The notes below the pieces were generated by a model that was given only the letters and a program-made list of their open reading frames with translations, ran no database searches and had not been told where the DNA came from. A program made the translations under genes and the position numbers. 56,665 bases of DNA. Source: Prevotella sp. GTDB taxonomy: Bacteria > Bacteroidota > Bacteroidia > Bacteroidales > Bacteroidaceae. Position 1 is the stretch's first letter. Each line of letters begins with the position of its first letter. The DNA lies in contig JAFRPY010000021.1 in the NCBI GenBank assembly GCA_017428925.1, positions 1 through 56,665 on the forward strand, given 5' to 3'. This document shows positions 16,632 through 25,589 of this stretch, in pieces.

Positions 16632-18050
16632 TTATTCGTCTTGGAAATTATAACTTGTACCGTCAAAACAATGCGTGCAAACTTTTTCCTTGGGGAGACC
16701 GATAGCCTCGATAAGCGTTTCAATCTTATTGAATTTCACACTGGTCAGACCTAAACGGCGACCAATTTCTTCAACCATACGAGTGTATTCAGGCGAATCG
16801 GTTGAGGCATACTTGTCAAGGTTCTTGCTATCATCACCTTCAAAATCCCTAATCACCTGACGGGTAATCAGTTCCATGTCGCTCTTGGAAACCGTGAAGC
16901 CGATAAACGGACATCCGTAAACCAGTGGTGGACACGAAATGCGGGCATGAACTTCCTTTGCGCCATAGTCAAAGAACATCTTCACATTGTCGCGCAACTG
17001 GGTGCCGCGCACAATAGAATCGTCACAAAACACAACTCGCTGGTCTTTCAAGATGGCACGGTTAGGAATCAGTTTCATCTTGGCCACAAGCGTACGACGG
17101 CTCTGTTTCGAAGGAGTGAAAGAACGCGGCCATGTGGGCGTATATTTCAGTACCGCACGCTTATAGGCGATATTGTGACCCTCGGCATATCCAAGTGCCG
17201 TACCGACACCACTATCAGGTATTCCACAGACACAATCGGCCTCGGTCGTGTCTTCCTGACCCATCGCCTTTCCTACGGTTTCACGCACATATTCGGTGTT
17301 GATTCCCTCATAATCGCTGGCTGGAAAACCATAATAAACCCAAAGGAAGGAACATATTTGGCAACGCGAGAAAGGCTTTTGAAGAACCTCCATTTTATCG
17401 GCCCACAGCCTGACGATCTCGCCTGGACCAACGTCACGAATTGGATGATAGTCAAGATTCGGCAGCGATGTACTTTCACTTGTTACAGCGTAGGCCCCGT
17501 CCTTTTTACCAATGACGATGGGGGTACGGCCCAACGCATCACGGGCGGCAATAATGCCGTCTTCGGTCAGGATAAGAATAGAACATGAACCTTTTATCTT
17601 CTTATAAACCAGGTTGATTCCATCGACAAATGTATTTCCCATATTGATGAGCAGGGCAATCAGTTCGGTCTGATTAATCGTGTTCTGGCTCATCTCTGAT
17701 AGATGCATCCGCTTTTCTAGCAGTTCGTCTGCAATCTCACGCAGGTTGTTTATTTTGGCCACCGTAACAACGGCATAGCGACCTAAATGCGAATTAATTA
17801 GTATCGGCTGCGGATCGGTATCGCTGATGATGCCTAATCCCGAATTGCCTTTGAAGCCTTCAAGTTCTCCCTCAAAACGGCTACGGAAATAATCGCGTTC
17901 CAGCGAGTGAATACTACGTGTGAATCCTTTTTCCTTGTCAAAAGTGACAATACCTGCACGCTTTGTGCCCAGATGACTATTGTAGTCGGTTCCGTAAAAC
18001 AAATCGTTTACGCAATCTCTAACAGCAATAGTTCCAAAAAAACCGCCCAT
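16632..18050 (-). CDS. PurF-like amidophosphoribosyltransferase lacking the N-terminal nucleophile
   Basis: The 472-residue protein has the PurF layout: an N-terminal Ntn-type domain and a C-terminal phosphoribosyltransferase domain with the PRPP motif VVFCDDSIVRGTQ (339-351). PurF starts de novo purine synthesis. The expected catalytic Cys after the initiator Met or propeptide (CGIxG/CGVFG) is replaced by Gly: the chain begins MGGFFGTIAV. Glutamine-dependent activity is therefore doubtful, though ammonia-dependent or partner-fed activity is possible. Cysteines at about 230/233 and in CTHC near the C-terminus could hold an iron-sulfur cluster as in some PurF proteins. From memory, Bacteroides homologues share the MGGFFG start. 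A second, cysteine-bearing homologue is at 25590-27485. Confidence 0.85.
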   Translation of the reverse strand: MGGFFGTIAVRDCVNDLFYGTDYNSHLGTKRAGIVTFDKEKGFTRSIHSLERDYFRSRFEGELEGFKGNSGLGIISDTDPQPILINSHLGRYAVVTVAKINNLREIADELLEKRMHLSEMSQNTINQTELIALLINMGNTFVDGINLVYKKIKGSCSILILTEDGIIAARDALGRTPIVIGKKDGAYAVTSESTSLPNLDYHPIRDVGPGEIVRLWADKMEVLQKPFSRCQICSFLWVYYGFPASDYEGINTEYVRETVGKAMGQEDTTEADCVCGIPDSGVGTALGYAEGHNIAYKRAVLKYTPTWPRSFTPSKQSRRTLVAKMKLIPNRAILKDQRVVFCDDSIVRGTQLRDNVKMFFDYGAKEVHARISCPPLVYGCPFIGFTVSKSDMELITRQVIRDFEGDDSKNLDKYASTDSPEYTRMVEEIGRRLGLTSVKFNKIETLIEAIGLPKEKVCTHCFDGTSYNFQDE

Positions 18051-18079
18051 GTATTTTGTATAATAATCGTTTGTGGATG

Positions 18080-18087
18080 CAAAATTA
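18080..18087 (-). promoter_or_regulatory. -7 element of the purF-like gene
   Basis: CAAAATTA on plus is TAATTTTG on minus, 29 bp before the ATG. A possible -33 TTTG (CAAA at 18110-18113) is 22 bp away, slightly long. Confidence 0.55.
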
Positions 18088-18157
18088 CTTCATTTTCATC
18101 AAAATCTTGCAAAGTCATGTCTTTTTTTGCAGATATTTTTTCCTAATTTGATTCAAA

Positions 18158-19177
18158 TTAAGGGAGTTCACCAAAACGCTTCCGCCGCCTGGCGTAATAC
18201 TGCCAGAGGATGCTGTAGCCTTTTTTCTCTGGAATCTCCGTCACTTTCCTATTTTCTATTATACGCGCGCGTACAGTTTTATACTGTGGCAGCCATCGCC
18301 TAAAAGCCCTTCGTGCACGATAGATAGCCTTGAAATCACCCCAGTTGCGATTAAATACCAGCGTCTGCCATGCGGCCACATAATCGAGGAACCAACGCCA
18401 GAGCATCACACGTCGAAGTTCTTCGTCAGGCAGGTTCTTGTAGAGCATCGTCAGATTGTTGCGGAAATTCAGGAAAGTTTTCATGGGATTACCTTTCGGC
18501 AACGTACCTCCGCCCACATGATAAACATGGCTCTCGGGCAGGCATACAATCTTGCAACCATGCTGATGAAGGCGCCAACAAAGGTCAATCTCCTCGTTAT
18601 GGGCAAAGAAATCAGCATCGAATCCGCCCACATTCCAATAGTCTTTCGAGCGAATCATCATGCAGGCACCCGTGGCCCAGAAAATCTCCATCGGCGAATC
18701 GTATTGTCCGTTGTCAGCTTCCACCACGTCGAAAATGCGCCCGCGGCAGAACGGGTACCCGAACTTGTCAATAAACCCTCCACAGGCTCCCGCATATTCA
18801 AACGAATCGCGGTTGTGGATGGACAACAGCTTGGGCTGGCAGGCACATACTTCATCGTGTGCATCCATGTATTGAACGAGCGGAGAAAGCCATCCGTCAG
18901 TTACTTCCACATCGCTGTTGAGTATCACGTAGTAATCGGTTTCCACCTGTCTAAGCGCCTGATTATAACCTTCGGCAAATCCCCAGTTCTTATCCAGGCA
19001 GATAACTTTCACCTCAGGAAAATGAGCCTTCAGATATTCAACACTCCCATCCGTTGAGGCATTGTCGGCAACAACAATTTCGGCCAACTCGCGCGAATGC
19101 TGAATGACGGTTGGCAGGTATTCTGTCAACATCTTCAACCCATTCCAGTTCAGTATGACGATAGCTATTTTACTCAC
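18158..19177 (-). CDS. Glycosyltransferase family 2
   Basis: The 339-residue GT-A fold protein has the typical opening KIAIVILNWNG, VVADNASTDGS, NWGFAEGYNQAL and ILNSDVEVT (the metal/nucleotide motif region), and later FFAHNEEIDLCWRLHQHG. It transfers a sugar, often rhamnose or a hexose, onto a cell-surface glycan. The GTG at 19175-19177 was chosen because it puts VSKIAIVILNWNG at the N-terminus and starts eleven bases after the mtaB stop. An ATG at 19217-19219 would overlap mtaB by 31 bases and add an atypical leader. It is probably cotranscribed with mtaB. The acceptor is unknown. Confidence 0.85.
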   Translation of the reverse strand: MSKIAIVILNWNGLKMLTEYLPTVIQHSRELAEIVVADNASTDGSVEYLKAHFPEVKVICLDKNWGFAEGYNQALRQVETDYYVILNSDVEVTDGWLSPLVQYMDAHDEVCACQPKLLSIHNRDSFEYAGACGGFIDKFGYPFCRGRIFDVVEADNGQYDSPMEIFWATGACMMIRSKDYWNVGGFDADFFAHNEEIDLCWRLHQHGCKIVCLPESHVYHVGGGTLPKGNPMKTFLNFRNNLTMLYKNLPDEELRRVMLWRWFLDYVAAWQTLVFNRNWGDFKAIYRARRAFRRWLPQYKTVRARIIENRKVTEIPEKKGYSILWQYYARRRKRFGELP

Positions 19178-19188
19178 TTCACAATGGT

Positions 19189-20553
19189 TTATATATTCTG
19201 ACGATTCAATTCCACACACAGTGCCGTCTTATCGTGATTGAAATCGAGAAGACGAACGTTCATCAGCTGATTATCGTATTCCTGCCTGGCTTCCAGAGCA
19301 GGAAGTTCCACGCGAATATAGTTCTTCGTAAACCCATGCATCACCTTTCCACGCGGTGCCTTCTCAAACAGTACCTCGGCTTCCTTCCCGATAAATTGCT
19401 CATAGAAGCCATGCGTCTTCTGGTCGGAAAGCTCCAGCAACCTTTTCGAGCGCACCTTCTTGTCATGGTCACTCACAATATACGGAATCTTAAGTGCCGC
19501 CGTTCCCGGACGTTCCGAATACGGGAACACATGCAGCTGGGTGATGTCCAATCCGTTGAGGAAATCATAGCATTCCTCAAAACACTCCGGCGTCTCTCCC
19601 CTCATGCCCACCATCACGTCGACACCGATGAAAGCATGCGGCATTTTTTCTTTAATCAGGCGTATCTTATGCGCAAACAACGCCTTATCGTACCGCCGGT
19701 GCATCAATTTCAACACATGGTCTGAACCACTCTGAAGCGGAATATGGAAATGCGGCATAAATGCGCGGCTTCGCGCACAATACTCTATCAGTTCATCGTC
19801 AAGCAAATCGGGTTCAAGCGATGAAATGCGGTAGCGGCTAATACCCTCAACCTGATCAAGAGCTTTGACAAGGTCAAAAAAGCGTTCACCCGTGCTCTCA
19901 CCAAAGTCGCCTATGTTCACACCCGTCAGCACAATCTCCTTGCCACCCTCACGCGCAACCTGCTCGGCCTGTTCAACAAGCGAATGAACGGAAGGGTTCC
20001 TAGAAAAGCCGCGGGCATAGGGAATCGTGCAATATGTGCAGAAATAGCTACAACCGTCCTGAACCTTCAGGAAGTAACGCGTACGATTTCCCCTGGAACA
20101 ACTTGGAGCAAAGCTATTGATGTCCTTTGTCTTCTGAACCTTGAATCTCATACGATTGGCTTCGGGCTCAGCCGAAGAAGCCTTTTTGCAGAATTCCTCG
20201 GAAAGATACTGGATAAGGCGAGCCTTCTCGTTACTGCCAAGCACCAGGTCAACACCCTCAATGTCGGCAACAGTCTCCGCCTCAAGCTGGGCGTAGCAAC
20301 CAGTAACCACAACAAATGCACCCGGATTCTGCCTCACCATCCGATGAATGGCCTGCCGGCATTTATGATCAGCCACCTCGGTCACCGAACACGTGTTAAT
20401 CAGACAGATGTCGGCAGACTCACCTTTCGGCACCGTACGCACACCCATCTGCTGCAACATCTGACCAAAGGTTGACGTTTCAGAGAAATTCAACTTGCAA
20501 CCCAATGTATAGTAAGCCGCCGTTTTACCCTGTAATGCACTGGTATCAATCAT
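19189..20553 (-). CDS. mtaB: tRNA t6A37 C2-methylthiotransferase MtaB
   Basis: MtaB is a radical-SAM methylthiotransferase that converts t6A to ms2t6A at position 37 of ANN-decoding tRNAs. The 454-residue protein has all three parts. The UPF0004 domain carries cluster cysteines C19, C55 (NTCSVT) and C86 (TGCYAQ). The radical-SAM core has the CxxxCxxC motif in DGCSYFCTYC. The C-terminal TRAM-like region is about 385-450. Length and the GCKLNFSE start fit MtaB rather than MiaB or RimO. No defect is visible. Confidence 0.93.
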   Translation of the reverse strand: MIDTSALQGKTAAYYTLGCKLNFSETSTFGQMLQQMGVRTVPKGESADICLINTCSVTEVADHKCRQAIHRMVRQNPGAFVVVTGCYAQLEAETVADIEGVDLVLGSNEKARLIQYLSEEFCKKASSAEPEANRMRFKVQKTKDINSFAPSCSRGNRTRYFLKVQDGCSYFCTYCTIPYARGFSRNPSVHSLVEQAEQVAREGGKEIVLTGVNIGDFGESTGERFFDLVKALDQVEGISRYRISSLEPDLLDDELIEYCARSRAFMPHFHIPLQSGSDHVLKLMHRRYDKALFAHKIRLIKEKMPHAFIGVDVMVGMRGETPECFEECYDFLNGLDITQLHVFPYSERPGTAALKIPYIVSDHDKKVRSKRLLELSDQKTHGFYEQFIGKEAEVLFEKAPRGKVMHGFTKNYIRVELPALEARQEYDNQLMNVRLLDFNHDKTALCVELNRQNI

Positions 20554-20573
20554 ACACCTTATTATATTGTGTG

Positions 20574-20581
20574 CAAAGGTA
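20574..20581 (-). promoter_or_regulatory. -7 element of mtaB
   Basis: CAAAGGTA on plus reads TACCTTTG on minus, 20 bp before the ATG. A partial -33 (CTTG) sits near 20602-20605. Confidence 0.55.
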
Positions 20582-20771
20582 GTATTTTTCTTTCATTTTA
20601 ACAAGAGTGTACGCACACAAAAATACGAAAAACGGGGCAAAATTGCTGACATCGAAATATTTAACTTTTATTTAATATTCGTAAATATCTGACTATTAAT
20701 AACTTGCAAAAAAGTTACAAAACAGGCTAAAAAAAAATCTAAAAAAATGTACGGCGTATCAAAAAAATGTT

Positions 20772-20779
20772 TACCTTTG
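20772..20779 (+). promoter_or_regulatory. -7 element of the small lipoprotein gene
   Basis: TACCTTTG, in an extremely A-rich stretch, lies 52 bp before the chosen ATG. The leader to the start is also A/T-rich. Confidence 0.55.
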
Positions 20780-20831
20780 CAGCGTTTTAATAAACAAATG
20801 ATTGTTTTACAGATTTAAAAAAGCAAAGAAA

Positions 20832-21002
20832 ATGAAGAAATTAGTTTTTATGTTCGTAGCTATCGCAGCTATCTCTTTCGCATCTTGTGGTAACAAAGCT
20901 GCTGCTCCTGCTCCCGTAGAGGACACCGCTGCTGTTGAGACAGTTGACACTGCTGCTGCTGATACCGCCGCTGCTGCTGCCGATACCACTGTTGCTGAGT
21001 AA
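20832..21002 (+). CDS. Tiny Ala/Asp/Thr-rich lipoprotein, 56 residues
   Basis: The chosen ATG gives MKKLVFMFVAIAAISFASCG, a compact lipoprotein signal with the acylated cysteine at residue 19. The mature part is only about 37 residues and is a low-complexity acidic tail of A, D, T, V and E (DTAAVETVDTAAADTA). The longer frame starting at 20802 would add a basic leader before the signal and was rejected. No named family is recognised. A strong promoter element and an immediate strong terminator suggest an abundant single-gene transcript. It may be a small outer-membrane lipoprotein, but function is unknown. Confidence 0.75.
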   Translation: MKKLVFMFVAIAAISFASCGNKAAAPAPVEDTAAVETVDTAAADTAAAAADTTVAE

Positions 21003-21034
21003 TACAAAGCACGAATTGAAAAAAGAGAGAAACG

Positions 21035-21064
21035 ACCGCTGGGCCTCAGGCCTGGCGGTTTTTT
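21035..21064 (+). terminator. Strong intrinsic terminator after the small lipoprotein
   Basis: ACCGCTGGGCC pairs with GGCCTGGCGGT around TCA, followed by TTTTTT. Confidence 0.88.
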
Positions 21065-21130
21065 CGTTATTTGGTGAAGAGAGTTGATAAGTGGAATATT
21101 CACTCCCACTCTCTCAAAAGCCATAGCCGT

Positions 21131-21172
21131 AAAAAGACTCCTCCTTACCACCCACTCGGGGGAGGCTTTTTT
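21131..21172. terminator. Bidirectional terminator between lipoprotein gene and carB
   Basis: AAAAAG-A-CTCCTCC (21131-21144) pairs with GGGGGAG-G-CTTTTT (21058 side of the loop ends at 21158-21171). T-runs lie on both strands. It serves the carB operon on the minus strand and backs up the plus-strand terminator. Confidence 0.7.
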
Positions 21173-21204
21173 AGTCCCCTCCCTCACAGGAAGGGGACTG
21201 GGTG
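21173..21204 (+). repeat. G/C-rich palindromic repeat, copy E (carB 3' end, diverged)
   Basis: CCCCTCCC (21176-21183), TCACA, GGAAGGGG (21189-21196), ACT, GGGTG. It is a diverged member of the family. It ends just before the carB stop and is antisense to carB, as copies A and C are to their upstream genes. Confidence 0.6.
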
Positions 21205-21207
21205 TAT

Positions 21208-24200
21208 CTAATACTCCTGCCAAGAGCGGATATTGATGTCGTCTAGCGTCATGGTGCAGAAGGCGTTGATGAAGGCACTGGCCAAACGGCTGTTGGTGAT
21301 GAGCGGCACATTCAGGTCGATGGCGGCACGGCGAATCTTGTAGCCGTTGGTGAGTTCATGGGTGGTGAGGTTCTTGGGGATGTTGACCACCATGTCTATC
21401 TCGTGACCGTGAAGCATGTCGAGAGCACTGGCATGGGCCTCCCCTGCTCCCTCCTGGACCTCGCTGGGCCAGAGCACGCGGGTGTTCTCTATTCCGTTTT
21501 CGGTCAGGTATTTTGATGTGCCGCCCGTAGCGAACAACTTAAAGCCGTGAGCGGCAAGCATGCGGGCTGCATCGAGCATCTCGGCCTTTTGCTTGGCGGA
21601 GCCGGTGCTAAGCAGGATGTTGCCGGGCACTTGCGCTGAGCCGACGGTACGCATAGGAATGCGGTGGCCTACGGAGAGCATGGCCTTGAGCAGCGCGCAG
21701 TTGGTGTCTTCACCAATACAACCTACCTCGCCGGTGCTGGCCATATCAACGCCCAAGACGGGGTCTGCCTTCTGCAGGCGGTTGAAGGAGAACTGCGATG
21801 CCTTGATGCCAACGTAGTCAAGGTCGAACAGGTTCTTGGACGGTTTCTCAACAGGTACGTCGAGCATCACTTTGGTGGCCAAGTCGATGAGATTGAGCTT
21901 TAGGACTTTGCTGACAAAAGGAAACGAGCGGCTGGCACGCAAGTTACACTCGATGACCAGAATATCGTTGTCGCGAGCCATAAACTGGATGTTGAAGGGA
22001 CCCGAAATGTGAAGTTCCTTGGCTATCTGCCGGCTGATGCGCTTGATGCGGCGCACGGTCTCAACGTAGAGTTTCTGCGGTGGGAACTGAATGGTGGCAT
22101 CACCAGAATGGACTCCGGCAAATTCTATGTGCTCGCTGATGGCATAAGCAAGTATCTCGCCATCGCGGGCCACTGCATCCATCTCGATTTCCTTGGCATG
22201 CTCGATGAAACGGCTCACTACCACGGGGTGGTCTTCGGAAACGTTGGCCGCAAGCTGGAGGAAGCGCTCGAGTTCTTCCTGGTTGGAACAGACGTTCATG
22301 GCAGCTCCCGAAAGCACGTAGCTGGGACGCACAAGCACGGGGAAGCCCACGCCGGCGATGAATGCGTTGATGTCATCCATCGTGGTAAGCGCGCTCCATT
22401 CGGGCTGGTTAATGCCGTTGCGCTGAAGCATGGCTGAGAACTTGGCACGGTCTTCCGCCCCATCGATGTCTGAGGCCGATGTGCCCAAAATGGGAACATG
22501 CTGTTCATCGAGGCGCATGGCCAGATTGTTAGGTATCTGTCCGCCGGTTGAAACGATGACGCCGTGGGGATTCTCAAGTTCGATGATGTCCATGACGCGT
22601 TCGAAGGTGAGTTCGTCGAAATAGAGGCGATCACACATGTCATAATCGGTTGAGATGGTCTCAGGATTGTAGTTGATCATCACTGAGCGATAACCGAGTT
22701 TCCTAATGGTGTTCAGCGCTTGCACTCCGCACCAGTCAAATTCAACGGAACTGCCAATGCGATAGGCTCCCGAGCCGAGCACCACCACCGAGCGCTTGTC
22801 GTTCTCGTAGCGGATATCATGAGCAACGGCGGAACCGTTGCCTACAGAGCTGTAGGTGAGATAGAGGTAGTTGGTGTGGGCTGGATATTCGGCGGCAAGG
22901 GTGTCAATCTGCTTTACCGAGGGGAGTATGCCGTAGCGCTTGCGGATGGCTCGGATGGCAAGTCCGGCCTTGGCCATGCTGCCCATTTCCTGTTCAAGTC
23001 CAACGGCACGTGCAATTTGGAAATCGGTAAATCCATACACCTTGGCCTCAAGAAGTAGGCTGCGGTCGAGTGTGTTCACATTCTGCTTCTTCAGCGCCTC
23101 ATCGATGTCGATAATGTGCTTCAGTTTATGTAAGAACCAGCGGTCAATCTTCGTCAGCTCGTGGATGCGGTCAATGTCGTATTGAGGCAGATGCATCGCC
23201 TTCGAGATGATGAAGATGCGCTTGTCGGTAGGCTTGCGCAAAGCTTTGTCGACATCGGGTATCTGCAGTTCTTTGTTCTCCACGAATCCGTGCATGCCCT
23301 GGCCAATCATGCGGAGACCTTTTTGGATAGCCTCCTCGAAGTTGCGGCCGATGGCCATCACCTCGCCAACGGACTTCATCGACGAGCCCAGCTCCTTGTC
23401 AACGCCGTGGAACTTGGAGAGGTCCCAGCGGGGAATCTTGCAAACCACATAGTCCAAAGCGGGTTCAAAGAAGGCGGAAGTCGTCTTGGTTACAGAATTC
23501 TTCAGTTCGAAAAGCCCGTAGCCCATACCCAGCTTGGCAGCCACGAAAGCCAGGGGATAGCCCGTGGCCTTGCTGGCCAATGCCGACGAACGGCTCAGTC
23601 GGGCGTTCACCTCAATAACGCGATAGTCCTCGCTCTGGGGGTCGAAGGCATATTGCACGTTGCATTCGCCCACGATACCGATGTGGCGGATAATCTTGAT
23701 GGAGAGTGCGCGAAGCTTGTGATACTCCGAGTTGGTGAGGGTCTGCGACGGAGCTATCACGATGCTCTCGCCGGTGTGGATGCCAAGCGGGTCAAAATTC
23801 TCCATGTTACAGACGGTGATGCAGTTGTCGTAACGGTCGCGCACCACTTCGTATTCAATCTCTTTCCATCCCTTCAACGACTTTTCCACCAACACCTGCG
23901 ACGAAAACGAGAAAGCTTTCTCGGCAAGGCGATTCAATTCTTCTTCGTTATCGCAAAAGCCTGAACCCAGTCCGCCGAGGGCATAGGCCGCACGAATGAT
24001 AACAGGATAGCCGAGCGCGTCAGCGGCTTGACGGGCCTGCTCAATAGATTCGCAAGCCTCGCTCTTGATGGTCTTCACACCGATTTCGTTCAGTCGCTCA
24101 ACAAAGAGTTCGCGGTCTTCGGTGTCGATGATGGCCTGAACGGGTGTTCCCAACACCTTTACGTTGTATTTTTCGAGCACGCCACTTTTGTAGAGTTCCA

Positions 24201-24495
24201 CGCCACAGTTCAGAGCCGTCTGGCCTCCGAATGAGAGCAGGATGCCGTCGGGGCGCTCTTTTTCGATAACCCGCTCAACGAAATAGGGCTGTACGGGAAG
24301 GAAATAAATCTGATCGGCTACGCCCTCGGAAGTCTGGACAGTGGCAATGTTGGGGTTGATAAGCACGGTCTTAACACCTTCTTCGCGAAGGGCCTTCAAG
24401 GCCTGCGAACCACTATAGTCAAACTCTCCGGCCTCGCCTATCTTCAACGCTCCCGAACCCAGGAGCAATACTTTCTTTATACTCTCGTCTTTCAT
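21208..24495 (-). CDS. carB: Carbamoyl-phosphate synthase large subunit
   Basis: CarB makes carbamoyl phosphate from bicarbonate, ammonia and two ATP for pyrimidines and arginine. The 1095-residue protein is full length. It has two tandem carboxyphosphate/carbamate ATP-grasp halves (first from LLLGSGALKIGEAGEFDYSG, second from VVLGSGAYRIGSSVEFDWCG, about residue 565). The oligomerisation domain lies between them, and a C-terminal MGS-like allosteric domain (FKLFATGGTSKYL) occupies about the last 140 residues. It follows carA by eight bases. The operon order on this strand is purF-like, carA, carB. Confidence 0.97.
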   Translation of the reverse strand: MKDESIKKVLLLGSGALKIGEAGEFDYSGSQALKALREEGVKTVLINPNIATVQTSEGVADQIYFLPVQPYFVERVIEKERPDGILLSFGGQTALNCGVELYKSGVLEKYNVKVLGTPVQAIIDTEDRELFVERLNEIGVKTIKSEACESIEQARQAADALGYPVIIRAAYALGGLGSGFCDNEEELNRLAEKAFSFSSQVLVEKSLKGWKEIEYEVVRDRYDNCITVCNMENFDPLGIHTGESIVIAPSQTLTNSEYHKLRALSIKIIRHIGIVGECNVQYAFDPQSEDYRVIEVNARLSRSSALASKATGYPLAFVAAKLGMGYGLFELKNSVTKTTSAFFEPALDYVVCKIPRWDLSKFHGVDKELGSSMKSVGEVMAIGRNFEEAIQKGLRMIGQGMHGFVENKELQIPDVDKALRKPTDKRIFIISKAMHLPQYDIDRIHELTKIDRWFLHKLKHIIDIDEALKKQNVNTLDRSLLLEAKVYGFTDFQIARAVGLEQEMGSMAKAGLAIRAIRKRYGILPSVKQIDTLAAEYPAHTNYLYLTYSSVGNGSAVAHDIRYENDKRSVVVLGSGAYRIGSSVEFDWCGVQALNTIRKLGYRSVMINYNPETISTDYDMCDRLYFDELTFERVMDIIELENPHGVIVSTGGQIPNNLAMRLDEQHVPILGTSASDIDGAEDRAKFSAMLQRNGINQPEWSALTTMDDINAFIAGVGFPVLVRPSYVLSGAAMNVCSNQEELERFLQLAANVSEDHPVVVSRFIEHAKEIEMDAVARDGEILAYAISEHIEFAGVHSGDATIQFPPQKLYVETVRRIKRISRQIAKELHISGPFNIQFMARDNDILVIECNLRASRSFPFVSKVLKLNLIDLATKVMLDVPVEKPSKNLFDLDYVGIKASQFSFNRLQKADPVLGVDMASTGEVGCIGEDTNCALLKAMLSVGHRIPMRTVGSAQVPGNILLSTGSAKQKAEMLDAARMLAAHGFKLFATGGTSKYLTENGIENTRVLWPSEVQEGAGEAHASALDMLHGHEIDMVVNIPKNLTTHELTNGYKIRRAAIDLNVPLITNSRLASAFINAFCTMTLDDINIRSWQEY

Positions 24496-24503
24496 TATCG
24501 TCT

Positions 24504-25580
24504 TTACTTCAGGGTTTCAACAAATTTATCGAACATGAACTCGGTATCCACGGGGCCGCTACAGGCTTCGGGATGGAACTGGCTGGAGAACCACGGATTG
24601 ACTTTGTGGCGTATGCCCTCGTTTGAACCGTCATTCATGTTCACAAAGAGTTCCTGCCAATCGCTGCCGAGCGTTTTGGCATCAACGGCATAGCCGTGAT
24701 TCTGTGACGTAACATAGCAGCGGTTGGTTCCCACCTCGCGAACAGGCTGGTTGTGCGAACGGTGGCCGTATTTCAGTTTGTAGATTTCAGCACCACCAGC
24801 CTTGGCGAGCAACTGATTGCCCATGCAGATACCACAGATGGGCTTACGGCTCAACGACATCTGCCGGCGGATAATCTGAACGGCTTCCTCGCACATATCA
24901 GGATCGCCAGGACCATTCGCAAGGAAAAGCCCATCGAAATCCATATCCGTATAATCATAGTTCCAAGGAACGCGAATCACCTCAACGCCGCGATTGATGA
25001 GCGAACGAATGATGTTGTTCTTCACGCCGCAATCAACAAGCACGACCTTGCGGCCCGCTCCCTCGTTGTAGCGGATAACCTCCTTGCACGACACCTTGTC
25101 CACCCAGTTCACGCCTTCATAGTCGGCCTCGGGTATGTTGTCAGGCTCGTCGTCAAAGATAATCTTGCCCATCATCACGCCGTGCTCACGGAGCACCTTG
25201 GTCAGTTCGCGCGTATCGATACCCGTAATGCCCGGCACATGCTCACGCTTCAACCAGTCGCCCAGGCTCTCCACGGCATTCCAATGGGAATACTGCTCAC
25301 TGTAATCGCTGACGATGATGGCCGAGGCGTAGATTTTATCGCTCTCCATAAACGTGGCAATACCGTTCTCTTCGATTGAAAAGGGAGGCACACCATAGTT
25401 GCCCACCAGCGGATACGTGAACGTGATCATCTGACCCGCATAGGAAGGGTCGGTCAAACTCTCAGGGTAGCCCATCATTGCCGTGTTGAACACTACCTCG
25501 CCAGCCACAGGGCGATCGTAACCGAACGAACGGCCATGGAAGGTTGTCCCGTCGCTTAAAACTAATGTTACTTTCTTCAT
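24504..25580 (-). CDS. carA: Carbamoyl-phosphate synthase small (glutaminase) subunit
   Basis: CarA supplies ammonia to CarB by hydrolysing glutamine. The 358-residue protein has the CarA N-terminal domain (LVLSDGTTFHGRSFGYDRPVAGEVVFNT, GYPESLTDPSYAGQ) and a class I amidotransferase domain. That domain carries the nucleophile Cys in CGICMGNQ, the GHRSHNQPV segment and the His-Glu pair in QFHPE near the C-terminus. All catalytic positions are intact. It sits nine bases after the upstream PurF-like gene and eight before carB, so cotranscription is very likely. Confidence 0.96.
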   Translation of the reverse strand: MKKVTLVLSDGTTFHGRSFGYDRPVAGEVVFNTAMMGYPESLTDPSYAGQMITFTYPLVGNYGVPPFSIEENGIATFMESDKIYASAIIVSDYSEQYSHWNAVESLGDWLKREHVPGITGIDTRELTKVLREHGVMMGKIIFDDEPDNIPEADYEGVNWVDKVSCKEVIRYNEGAGRKVVLVDCGVKNNIIRSLINRGVEVIRVPWNYDYTDMDFDGLFLANGPGDPDMCEEAVQIIRRQMSLSRKPICGICMGNQLLAKAGGAEIYKLKYGHRSHNQPVREVGTNRCYVTSQNHGYAVDAKTLGSDWQELFVNMNDGSNEGIRHKVNPWFSSQFHPEACSGPVDTEFMFDKFVETLK

Positions 25581-25589
25581 TATCCTTAT

